Shown piece by piece: positions 1 through 7,378 of a DNA stretch of 64,000 nt. Positions within the stretch are counted from its first letter, which is position 1. Each line of letters opens with the position of its first letter. The notes below the pieces were generated by a model, which saw only the letters and a list, made by a program, of their open reading frames with translations, did no database searches and had not been told where the DNA came from. The position numbers were made by a program, and so were the translations under genes. Location: NCBI RefSeq assembly GCF_023238625.1, contig NZ_CP096670.1:3614501-3678500 (forward strand), written 5' to 3'. Origin of the DNA: Agarivorans sp. TSD2052. GTDB lineage: Bacteria; Pseudomonadota; Gammaproteobacteria; Enterobacterales; Celerinatantimonadaceae.

Positions 1-385
1 CATCATAAATATTACGACCCGACTGCATTTGCGTTTGCAGTTTTTCTACCACGTCACCTTCTTGGATCAAGTCATGATTAACCTTGATCCCAGTAATCTC
101 GAAAAACGCCTTGGCTAAGGTCTTACTTTCATATTCATGGGTGGTAATGGTTTCTGAGGCAACATTGATTTCCATACCGCGAAATGGTTTTGCCGCTTCG
201 GTAAACCATGCCATCTCATCCATTTGCTGCTGCTGGCTTAAGGTTGAAGGCGTAAACTCATCTCCTACCCATTGTTTGGCAGCATCGCTGTATTGATCTG
301 CTAGGGCTAAGCTGCTGCATCCGGCAATAACCATGGCTACACTCAGGCGAGCCAGCTTAAACACTGATTTTCTGTTGTAGGGCAT
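1..385 (-). CDS. glpV: Glycerol-type ABC transporter substrate-binding protein, N-terminal part (cut by window edge)
   Basis: This is the first 128 residues of a periplasmic solute-binding protein; the rest lies left of the window. The ATG at 385 follows an AAGGA Shine-Dalgarno. A hydrophobic signal segment covers about residues 9-29. It contains an IAGC that could act as a lipobox, but also an ALA-DQ signal peptidase I site, so lipidation is uncertain. The mature start (DQYSDAAKQWV, then TPSTLS) and the stretch around EITGIKVNHDLIQEGD match what I remember of the GlpV family of glycerol-binding proteins. It is the last gene of the importer operon, 96 nt after glpU. Names follow the Rhizobium glpSTPQUV scheme, not the E. 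coli glpT/glpQ/glpP names. The glycerol substrate is inferred from family and gene order. Confidence 0.8.
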   Translation of the reverse strand, partial: MPYNRKSVFKLARLSVAMVIAGCSSLALADQYSDAAKQWVGDEFTPSTLSQQQQMDEMAWFTEAAKPFRGMEINVASETITTHEYESKTLAKAFFEITGIKVNHDLIQEGDVVEKLQTQMQSGRNIYD

Positions 386-481
386 TTCTTCATTCCTTTT
401 GTTTTTTAAAGTGCATGTTGTTTTTCTAAGGCATTTTTTGATGCCATCGCACATCCTTTTTGCTCTCAAATTTTGTGCTGG

Positions 482-754
482 TCACCCCCATTTCATTACA
501 ATAATCAGCCACACCACCGCTACCGAAAACGGCAACCAGATGCTCAGTTCAGTCATCCCAATAAAGCCAAGGTGAATAAACGCGCTGGTCAATAAACCAA
601 TAAACAATCGATCACCACGGGTGGTAGTGATCGGTAAAAACCCTTTTCTTGCTACACAAGGGCTCTTTAATTCCCAGCAGGTCATGGCAAATAAAATGCA
701 ACCAATGCCGGTAAAAAATAATGCTGATGGAGTAGTCCATGCCATCCAATTCAT
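482..754 (-). CDS. glpU: Small DUF2160-type membrane protein of the glycerol ABC transporter
   Basis: This 90-residue protein has three predicted membrane helices (about 8-28, 44-64 and 68-88) and matches the DUF2160 / GlpU family that accompanies glycerol ABC transporters. The start at 754 (MNWMAWTT) was chosen over an upstream in-frame start because AGGAG sits just ahead of it and the family begins here. It lies 10 nt after glpQ and before the binding-protein gene, which is the usual order. Its exact role is not established; it may stabilise or accompany the permease. The 96-nt gap to glpV contains a short GGCAT/ATGCC hairpin (430-445) without a U-tract, which might adjust expression of the binding protein. 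Confidence 0.8.
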   Translation of the reverse strand: MNWMAWTTPSALFFTGIGCILFAMTCWELKSPCVARKGFLPITTTRGDRLFIGLLTSAFIHLGFIGMTELSIWLPFSVAVVWLIIVMKWG

Positions 755-764
755 GTTGTTTCTC

Positions 765-1565
765 CTATACCCGTCCGAGGGCAAAACCTTTTGCCACATG
801 GTTTCTTACAAACCAAATAACCAATACGCCGGGTAAAATGGTTAATACCCCTGCCGCAGCTAATACGCCCCAATCAATCCCCGAGGCACTCACGGTGCGG
901 GTCATGACTGCAGCAATCGGTTTAGCATCTACCGAGGTAAGCGTTCTGGCTAATAGCAACTCTACCCAACTAAACATGAAGCAGAAGAAAGCCGTAACCC
1001 CAATGCCCGAGCGAATAAGTGGGATAAAAATTTTGGCAAAAAAGCGGGGGAAGCTATAACCGTCTATGTAGGCGGTTTCATCAATTTCTCTGGGTACGCC
1101 CGACATAAATCCTTCCAAAATCCACACCGCTAATGGCACATTAAATAAACAGTGCGCCAAGGCCACCGCAATGTGGGTATCGAATAAACCCACCGAAGAA
1201 TAAAGCTGGAAAAACGGCAGCAAAAATACCGCCGGTGGTGCCATACGGTTAGTAAGCAGCCAAAAGAACAAGTGCTTATCACCAATAAAGCGAAATCGCG
1301 AAAAGGCATAAGCCGCTGGCAAAGCCACCGCCAAGGTGATCACCATATTCAGCGACACGTAGTAAATCGAATTAACGTAACCCATATACCAGCTGGCATC
1401 GCTGAAAATGGTCACGTAGTTGGCTACGGTGAAATGTTCAGGCCAAAAACTTAAGCCACCCAAAATTTCTTGATTACCCTTGAACGACATAATCACTAGC
1501 CAATAAATGGGTAACAGTAGGAACAATATGTATAGGCTCATTCCCAGTGTTTTTTTGATATTCAT
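765..1565 (-). CDS. glpQ: Glycerol-type ABC transporter permease, second subunit
   Basis: This 266-residue inner-membrane permease has about six helices, beginning at residues 8-28. The EAA-type coupling loop (DETAYIDGYSFPRFF, around 162-176) is the surface that contacts the ATPases. The length and MalG-like layout suit a type I ABC importer subunit. It pairs with glpP, whose gene ends 22 nt upstream, and is followed by glpU after 10 nt, so it is clearly operonic. The name follows the Rhizobium glycerol transporter and is unrelated to the E. coli glycerophosphodiesterase GlpQ. The permease call is firm; the substrate comes from context. Confidence 0.83.
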   Translation of the reverse strand: MNIKKTLGMSLYILFLLLPIYWLVIMSFKGNQEILGGLSFWPEHFTVANYVTIFSDASWYMGYVNSIYYVSLNMVITLAVALPAAYAFSRFRFIGDKHLFFWLLTNRMAPPAVFLLPFFQLYSSVGLFDTHIAVALAHCLFNVPLAVWILEGFMSGVPREIDETAYIDGYSFPRFFAKIFIPLIRSGIGVTAFFCFMFSWVELLLARTLTSVDAKPIAAVMTRTVSASGIDWGVLAAAGVLTILPGVLVIWFVRNHVAKGFALGRV

Positions 1566-1587
1566 AGTTGCATCCTTTCGCTAGTGC

Positions 1588-2451
1588 TTACTTACCGTCG
1601 TTATGGGTCATGGCGGTGTAGAACAGCCAACTGACTAACAAGATGATTAAAAAGTAAATGATCGAGAACGCCCCAGCCGGACCGATATCAAATTGGCCTA
1701 CAGCCATTTTGGTTAGGGTTTGGCTTAAGAAAGTGGTTGAGTTACCTGGGCCACCACCGGTAAGCACAAAGGGCTCGGTATAAATCATGAAGCTGTCCAT
1801 AAAGCGCAGCAGTACACCAATCAGCAGCACATTTTTTAGCTTCGGTAATTGAATAAAGCGAAATACAGCCCAGTTTGAAGCGCGGTCAATACGGGCCGCT
1901 TGATAATAAGCATCAGGAATCGCACGCAAGCCTGAATAACACAGCAAGGCCACTAGCGAGGTCCAGTGCCATACATCCATGAGCAATACGGTAAACCACG
2001 CATCCATCGGATTAGAGGCATAGTTGTAGTCAATACCCAAGCTATTAAGCGCCCAACCAAATAAGCCAATATCAGCTCGACCAAAGATCTGCCAAATGGT
2101 GCCCACCACGTTAAGTGGCACCAGCAAAGGCAGCGCTAAGGTGAGCAAACATGCCACCGAGCCAGGGCCTCGAGCCGGCATCATTAATGCCACCAAAATA
2201 CCTAGAGGAATTTCGATTAACAGCACCGAGCCAGAGAAAATAAATTGGCGTAACAGTGAATCATGCAAGCGCGTATCGTTAAGGATTTCTCGGTACCACT
2301 CAGTGCCCACAAAATAACGCGTATTGGCATCAAAAATGTCTTGAATGGAGTAATTCACTACCGTCATTAAGGGGATAATGGCGCTAAAGGCAACCAGCGC
2401 AAACACTGGCAATACCAAGTACCACGCCTTATTGGTATAGGGTTTAATCAT
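1588..2451 (-). CDS. glpP: Glycerol-type ABC transporter permease, first subunit
   Basis: This 287-residue MalF-like permease has about six membrane segments, the first at residues 12-32. The coupling loop is YYQAARIDRASNWAVFRFIQLP, with the conserved AA and a late proline. Its start codon overlaps the end of glpT by 8 nt, which implies translational coupling to the ATPase gene. It should form the membrane channel with GlpQ. The family and operon order (two ATPases, two permeases, DUF2160 protein, binding protein) are those of the glycerol importers of alphaproteobacteria. No glycerol kinase or dehydrogenase gene lies in the window. Confidence 0.83.
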   Translation of the reverse strand: MIKPYTNKAWYLVLPVFALVAFSAIIPLMTVVNYSIQDIFDANTRYFVGTEWYREILNDTRLHDSLLRQFIFSGSVLLIEIPLGILVALMMPARGPGSVACLLTLALPLLVPLNVVGTIWQIFGRADIGLFGWALNSLGIDYNYASNPMDAWFTVLLMDVWHWTSLVALLCYSGLRAIPDAYYQAARIDRASNWAVFRFIQLPKLKNVLLIGVLLRFMDSFMIYTEPFVLTGGGPGNSTTFLSQTLTKMAVGQFDIGPAGAFSIIYFLIILLVSWLFYTAMTHNDGK

Positions 2452-3547
2452 GATTATCTTCCTTGGCCACCAAGTATTCGTCGATGTATAACATCAGCCA
2501 TTGTTCAGGAAAGCTGATGTAAGCAAGTTGCTGCGGTACTCTTTGGTCTTCTTGCAGGCGAGCCTTAATAACCTGCTCTCCCAGCTGTAAACTGAGAATT
2601 TTATAAGTACCCAAATCTTCAACAAACAGCACTTCGGCTTGATATGCATTACCATTGGGTTTGTCCCATACATGCACAAACTCGGGGCGAATACCCGCCT
2701 TTAGGTTGGTTGAGGTAGTGGCGTTAACCGCGGCCAGCTCATTATGACTAAGGGCTATCTTTTGCTCGCCAAAACACACACCTTGCTCGCAACGCTCAAC
2801 CTCCAGCAGGTTCATGCCGGGGCTACCGATGAAATACCCCACAAAGGTATGGTTAGGTTGCTCAAACAGCTCTCGGGGCGTGCCAAATTGCACCACTTGG
2901 CCGTTGTACATCACCGCAATTTTGTCGGCGAAGGTAGAGGCTTCAAGTTGATCGTGGGTCACGTAGACCATGGTTATGTTGAACTGCTCGTGAATTTGCT
3001 TAAGCTTTCGGCGTAGCTTCCATTTTAAATGCGGGTCGATAACCGTAAGTGGCTCATCAAACAAAATGGCGGATACATCATCTCGCACCAAGCCCCGCCC
3101 CATAGAGACTTTTTGTTTTTCATCGGCACTCAGGTTGGCGGCTTTTTTATTGAGTACCGCGGTAAGCTCAAGGATTTCGGCAATTTCACCCACCTTTGAT
3201 TGCACCTTGGCCTTACTCGCGCCCATGTTACGCAGCGGGAAAGCGAGGTTGTCATATACGGTCATGGTGTCGTACACCACGGGGAACTGAAACACTTGGG
3301 CAATGTTGCGCTCTTGCGGTGGAATGTCATTCACTCGCACTCCATCAAACAATACCTCACCGTCTGATGGCTCTAACAAACCTGAAATAATATTTAACAA
3401 GGTTGACTTGCCACAACCCGATGGCCCCAACAGGGCATAGGCTCCGCCTTTGTGCCATACGTGGTTCATTTCTCGTATAGCGTATTGCGGCTGCTCGGCA
3501 TTTTTGTCATAGCAGTGAGCCAGTGATTTGAGTTGGATCTCAGCCAT
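2444..3547 (-). CDS. glpT: Glycerol-type ABC transporter ATP-binding protein with degenerate signature motif
   Basis: This 367-residue MalK-like ATPase has a canonical Walker A (GPSGCGKS, 41-48), Walker B with catalytic Glu (ILFDEP, 161-166) and an H-loop His (YVTHDQ, His198). The ABC signature, however, is LSADE (139-143) instead of LSGGQ, and the D-loop is TVID. A C-terminal regulatory (TOBE/MOBE-like) region covers about 240-367. It overlaps glpS by 8 nt upstream and glpP by 8 nt downstream. Its partner GlpS has the opposite defects, so the pair should form a dimer with one competent and one degenerate ATP site. It is not the E. coli glycerol-3-phosphate antiporter GlpT. Confidence 0.82.
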   Translation of the reverse strand: MAEIQLKSLAHCYDKNAEQPQYAIREMNHVWHKGGAYALLGPSGCGKSTLLNIISGLLEPSDGEVLFDGVRVNDIPPQERNIAQVFQFPVVYDTMTVYDNLAFPLRNMGASKAKVQSKVGEIAEILELTAVLNKKAANLSADEKQKVSMGRGLVRDDVSAILFDEPLTVIDPHLKWKLRRKLKQIHEQFNITMVYVTHDQLEASTFADKIAVMYNGQVVQFGTPRELFEQPNHTFVGYFIGSPGMNLLEVERCEQGVCFGEQKIALSHNELAAVNATTSTNLKAGIRPEFVHVWDKPNGNAYQAEVLFVEDLGTYKILSLQLGEQVIKARLQEDQRVPQQLAYISFPEQWLMLYIDEYLVAKEDNHD

Positions 3548-4640
3548 GATAATGATCCTCTATGCGGCGGCTCGAGGCCTGAATGAGTTGCCCTGCTTGG
3601 TCAAATACATGCAGCTTGTGGGTAGGCACATAAATTTTAATTTTTTCGTCCACCTGGTAGGAATGCACGCCAGAGAGATGCAGCACTAATTGAAAATGCT
3701 CGTTACGTACATGTAAGAAGGTTTCTGAGCCCGAAATTTCGGCGAGTTCCACCTGCACTGAAATCTCTAGGTCATCATCATTTTTAGGGAGTAAGCTTAA
3801 ATGGCTAGGGCGAATACCAAACTGGTAATCGCCTTCGCCCAAGGCTTTAAGATCGGCATTTAGTGGGAAGTGCACCTTGTCATCAAAGGTCACTTCAGTG
3901 GTGCTCATTTTTCCGCTAATCAAATTAATTGGCGGCTCGTTAAACAACGCGGCGGCTGTTACGTTGCAAGGCGAATGATAAGTTTCTGCGGTGGGACCAC
4001 TTTGCACCACACAGCCCTCATGCAATATGGTGGTGGTGCCACCCAGCGCTAAGGCTTCGTTGGGCTCTGTGGTCGCGTAAATCGCGATGGTGTTACGCTG
4101 TGCAAACAAGTCTCGCATTTCTTGACGTAACTCTTCACGCAGCTTGTAATCTAAGTTAACTAAGGGCTCATCAAATAAAATGATATCGGCATCTTTTACC
4201 AACGCTCGAGCCATCGCGGTTCGTTGCTGCTGACCGCCAGAAAGCGCTAAAGGCAAGCGTGAAAGATAATCGGTAATCCGCAACATCTCGGCGGTTTCCA
4301 TTACCCGCTTCTTAATGGTGGCTTCTGATTCTTTAGCCAAACGCAATGGCGAGGCAATATTGTCGTACACCGTCATATTGGGGTAGTTAATGAACTGCTG
4401 ATAAACCATCGATACATTACGTTCTTGTACCGACACGCCAGTGACGTCTAAACCATTCATCAGCACACGACCAGAGTTAGGTTTATCTAATCCGGCCATT
4501 AATCGCATCAAACTGGTTTTACCCGACAGGGTGCGACCAAGTAATACATTAAACGAACCCGGCTCAAAATTGAGGCTGGCTTTATTTATGTAGTATTGGC
4601 CATCAACCATCCTTGTTACATTTTCCAATGTCAGTGACAT
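3540..4640 (-). CDS. glpS: Glycerol-type ABC transporter ATP-binding protein with altered Walker A and H-loop
   Basis: This is a 366-residue ABC ATPase and the first gene of the operon. The ATG at 4640 (MSLTLENV) was preferred to a longer frame reaching 4736 because AGGAGA lies about 9 nt upstream and a sigma-54 promoter at 4718-4733 would lie inside the longer frame. The signature is perfect (LSGGQ, 133-137) and Walker B is ILFDEP (154-159). Walker A is GRTLSGKT (35-42), with Leu38 in place of the second conserved Gly, and the H-loop reads YATTEP, with Thr191 where His is expected. A C-terminal TOBE-like region follows. It complements GlpT, which keeps Walker A and His but lacks a normal signature. 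Confidence 0.82.
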   Translation of the reverse strand: MSLTLENVTRMVDGQYYINKASLNFEPGSFNVLLGRTLSGKTSLMRLMAGLDKPNSGRVLMNGLDVTGVSVQERNVSMVYQQFINYPNMTVYDNIASPLRLAKESEATIKKRVMETAEMLRITDYLSRLPLALSGGQQQRTAMARALVKDADIILFDEPLVNLDYKLREELRQEMRDLFAQRNTIAIYATTEPNEALALGGTTTILHEGCVVQSGPTAETYHSPCNVTAAALFNEPPINLISGKMSTTEVTFDDKVHFPLNADLKALGEGDYQFGIRPSHLSLLPKNDDDLEISVQVELAEISGSETFLHVRNEHFQLVLHLSGVHSYQVDEKIKIYVPTHKLHVFDQAGQLIQASSRRIEDHYHG

Positions 4641-4717
4641 GGGTGGGGGCTCTCCTTTAACGTTCGTGCTGAACAATGTTCGCACTGTGTTCAAATACGC
4701 AAATCTACGAAAGGTAT

Positions 4718-4733
4718 TGCTAGAGCCATGCCA
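4718..4733 (-). promoter_or_regulatory. Sigma-54 (RpoN) promoter of the glp importer operon
   Basis: On the minus strand the sequence is TGGCATGGCTCTAGCA. It has the invariant GG (-24) and GC (-12) separated by exactly 10 nt, with two differences from the TGGCAC-N5-TTGCA consensus. Transcription would start near 4706, giving a 5' leader of about 65 nt before glpS. The divergent neighbour encodes a sigma-54 activator, which fits. An 11-bp palindrome GAACAATGTTC (4671-4681) lies in the leader. Confidence 0.72.
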
Positions 4734-4806
4734 CATTCACCAAATGAAACTAAACCACTGATTTAAAATAAAATTAAAATATTTACGTTTTTTATTGAAA
4801 ATAAAC

Positions 4807-4836
4807 ATGTTCATAAAACGTGATCAATGTGAACAT
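4807..4836. promoter_or_regulatory. Inverted repeat, candidate enhancer site for the divergent sigma-54 activator
   Basis: ATGTTCA (4807-4813) and TGAACAT (4830-4836) form a perfect 7-bp inverted repeat with a 16-nt spacer. It lies about 100-130 bp upstream of the inferred glp transcription start, the usual distance for activators of sigma-54 polymerase. The same TGTTC/GAACA half-site recurs in the palindrome at 4671-4681 and as TGTTCG at 4863-4868. The assignment is inference. Confidence 0.45.
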
Positions 4837-4932
4837 TTTGTTAATAAACTTTGACCAGTTAATGTTCGTATGCGAAAGTTCAGGCCGGATACAGGTCATA
4901 CAAGCAGATGTGATGCTGATGAAGGGACGATG

Positions 4933-6834
4933 ATGAGCGAAAAATCGCAGTGGTATTTGGAGCATGAAGCCTTAATTAAACATTCTTGGCAGCGCTGCCG
5001 TGAGTCAGGCCTAACCCATCACAGTGAGCCCGAGCTTGAGCATAAATCTGTCGGAGATCTATCTTGTTTACTGGAACAACATCATCAATTACTCGAAACC
5101 ACTCATCACCAAGTCTTGCCCTATTACGAAAACTTATTAGCCAATAGTAACAGTCAAGTGATGCTGGCAGACCATCAAGGTTACGTGCTAAAAAGCTGGG
5201 GTGAACAACGATTTAAACAACAACACCACGAGATATTTTCCCCTGGCACTGGCTGGCAAGAGCCGGTGTTAGGCACCAATGCCATTGGTACAGCCATAAA
5301 AACCGGTAGTGTGGTACAAATTCATCACGACGAACACTTCTTAGTCGCTAATCGCTTTATGACTGGCTCAGCTGCACCTATATACGGTGTAGATAGGGAG
5401 ATGGTCGGGGTGATTGATATATCCAGTGATACCTACTTACCTGAGTCTCATACTTTGGGCATGGTAAAAATCATGTCGCAGGCAGTTGAAAACCAACTGA
5501 TTATATCTCATTTCAATAATGAACACTTTTTGCTTCGGTTTAATACCAGCCCAGAAAACATTGATAGCCAGTGGTCTGCACTGATCGTTTTTGACGAAAC
5601 AGGTTTGGTTATCTCAGCCAACCGGCGCGCTGAGTTAGTATTGGCGACCGACTTAAAGTTAGTGAATATCAGTGAGCTTTTTGATGTGAGCGTTGGTCAA
5701 TTAATTAACCAACCGGAGAGCTTTCAAGTTCCCTTGTTAACCCGTCAACAGTTCCGAGTTCATGGTATTTTACACAAGCCTAAACAAGCCAAACCACGAG
5801 TACTCGACTTTAGAACTCTGCTAAACAGTAACTCGACCGCCAAGCCGCAACATCGTTCTGAAAAACAATCCTTCTTGCTAGATGATTTAAGCTTAGGTGA
5901 CCCGGTAATGGCCAAAGCCGTCGCGCAAAGTAAACGCATTGTAGACAAAGACATCCCCATTCTCATTCGCGGAGAAACCGGTGTTGGTAAAGAAGTGTTT
6001 GTCAAAGCGCTACATCAATCGAGTCAACGCAGTAAACAGAATATGGTAACGGTAAACTGCGCAGCTATTCCGCAAGAATTGGTTGAATCAGAACTATTTG
6101 GCTATGAAAAAGGGGCTTTCACTGGTTCTAGCAGCAAGGGCTATATTGGCCTAATTCGCAAGGCCGACAAAGGCACCCTATTTTTAGATGAAATTGGCGA
6201 CATGCCACTTAACGTGCAGGCGCGATTACTGCGTGTATTACAAGAGCGTCGAGTTAATCCCTTAGGCAGTACAGAGTCTTATCCAGTGGACTTTAAACTG
6301 GTATCGGCTACCAACCGCAATCTAAAAGACGACGTAGAAGCGGGTAGTTTTCGCCAAGATTTATATTACCGAGTAAGCGGTTTAAACATCGAACTGCCAG
6401 CCTTACGCCATCGTAGTGACCGCCAACACCTGATCCAGTTTTTACTTAATTACTACGCCGAATCCCCGCAAGATGCGCTGATCACCGAGCGGGCAATGCA
6501 TAGCTTTTGTCAGCATCCCTGGCCGGGTAACATTCGTCAGTTAGTCAGTGTGATTCAAATTGCTCAAGCCATGTCAGACAATCAAGCGATTGACTTACCT
6601 CACTTACCCGACGACTTCTTTGCTGATTTAGCCAGCAAAGCCACGAATGTTGAAGCGTTTACTCCTTCGGTTGCGCCACTTAATAATGAGGCAGACACTC
6701 ATAAAACCGCCACCAATGATGACATCGTAGCGCTATACCAATCACTGTCGTGCAACATATCTAAAACCGCACAACAGCTTGGTGTGAGCCGTAATACCGT
6801 GTACAAGCGTTTGCGAGAAAGTGGTTACAAATAG
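4933..6834 (+). CDS. Sigma-54-dependent transcriptional activator, AcoR/DhaR type
   Basis: This 633-residue enhancer-binding protein is divergent from the glp operon. I chose the ATG at 4933 (MSEKSQ) because GAAGGG lies just upstream; an adjacent ATG at 4930 and an in-frame ATG at 4870 are alternatives. An N-terminal GAF-like sensor covers about 55-195, with GTNAIGTA, which is typical of AcoR and DhaR. A PAS-like segment lies at about 210-300. The AAA+ domain has Walker A GETGVGKE (347-354), a GAFTGS loop (394-399; GAFTGA in most relatives), Walker B LFLDE (416-420) and WPGNIRQL near 530. A Fis-type helix-turn-helix ends the protein. It most likely activates the facing sigma-54 promoter, perhaps in response to glycerol or a product of it; the ligand is unknown. 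Confidence 0.85.
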   Translation: MSEKSQWYLEHEALIKHSWQRCRESGLTHHSEPELEHKSVGDLSCLLEQHHQLLETTHHQVLPYYENLLANSNSQVMLADHQGYVLKSWGEQRFKQQHHEIFSPGTGWQEPVLGTNAIGTAIKTGSVVQIHHDEHFLVANRFMTGSAAPIYGVDREMVGVIDISSDTYLPESHTLGMVKIMSQAVENQLIISHFNNEHFLLRFNTSPENIDSQWSALIVFDETGLVISANRRAELVLATDLKLVNISELFDVSVGQLINQPESFQVPLLTRQQFRVHGILHKPKQAKPRVLDFRTLLNSNSTAKPQHRSEKQSFLLDDLSLGDPVMAKAVAQSKRIVDKDIPILIRGETGVGKEVFVKALHQSSQRSKQNMVTVNCAAIPQELVESELFGYEKGAFTGSSSKGYIGLIRKADKGTLFLDEIGDMPLNVQARLLRVLQERRVNPLGSTESYPVDFKLVSATNRNLKDDVEAGSFRQDLYYRVSGLNIELPALRHRSDRQHLIQFLLNYYAESPQDALITERAMHSFCQHPWPGNIRQLVSVIQIAQAMSDNQAIDLPHLPDDFFADLASKATNVEAFTPSVAPLNNEADTHKTATNDDIVALYQSLSCNISKTAQQLGVSRNTVYKRLRESGYK

Positions 6835-6934
6835 ATAAGCTTGGCGTAAATACAACACCCTTGACTGTTCGTCACAGTTTGCTTAGCTTTAGTGTTAATG
6901 ACTATATGTTTACAGAGAAAGTGAGCGGTATTGG

Positions 6935-7318
6935 ATGTTTTTATGTGCCTCTTGCCAACAGTGCGGCATCAAATTTTGGTCTAAGTATTTGTCAGGCTCT
7001 GCGTCGCCTTGCTGTTGTAAATACTGTGGCCAACTCAGTTATATACACAGCAGTAGGCGCTTTGGTTGGCGAGCGATAGCTCGATATTCATTTCATTTGC
7101 TAAACCTAGTTACCACAGGCTATTTAGCACATCGCCTTAATAGCGCTTACCCCTTATTGCTGTTGCCGATGGCATGGTTTCTAATCGAATTTATCTACCT
7201 TAAACATACGCCGATGCGAGTGACTGATACCACTCAAATACAACAAGCAAAACGCGATGGTAATCTGCTATTGCTGGCGGCCTTACTGCTATTGCTGTTG
7301 TTTTATTTTAGCCTTTAA
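6935..7318 (+). CDS. Small zinc-ribbon membrane protein, unknown function
   Basis: This 127-residue protein starts with MFLCASCQQCG and has a second cluster, CCCKYCG, near residues 26-32. Together the two CxxC pairs look like a zinc ribbon. Two hydrophobic stretches follow, at about 66-90 and 110-126, so the likely form is a cytoplasmic ribbon tethered to the membrane. The Shine-Dalgarno is poor, so the exact start is uncertain. It follows the regulator gene by 100 nt on the same strand and ends at a shared terminator. I do not recognise the family. The reading frame is open throughout and the Cys spacing argues that it is real. Confidence 0.5.
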   Translation: MFLCASCQQCGIKFWSKYLSGSASPCCCKYCGQLSYIHSSRRFGWRAIARYSFHLLNLVTTGYLAHRLNSAYPLLLLPMAWFLIEFIYLKHTPMRVTDTTQIQQAKRDGNLLLLAALLLLLLFYFSL

Positions 7319-7326
7319 GCACAAGT

Positions 7327-7356
7327 AAAAAAGGGAACTCTCTGAGCTCCCATTTT
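7327..7356. terminator. Bidirectional intrinsic terminator
   Basis: GGGAACTC (7333-7340) pairs with GAGCTCCC (7344-7351), one mismatch, flanked by six A on the left and ATTTT on the right. It can serve both the zinc-ribbon gene on the plus strand and the lyase-like gene on the minus strand. Confidence 0.7.
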
Positions 7357-7378
7357 AGTTGATTTGCTTAGTTAGCGA

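Noticed and set aside
4641..4736. N-terminal extension of GlpS up to an ATG at 4736
   Set aside because: It would cover the sigma-54 promoter, lacks family similarity and has a poorer ribosome site than the ATG at 4640.
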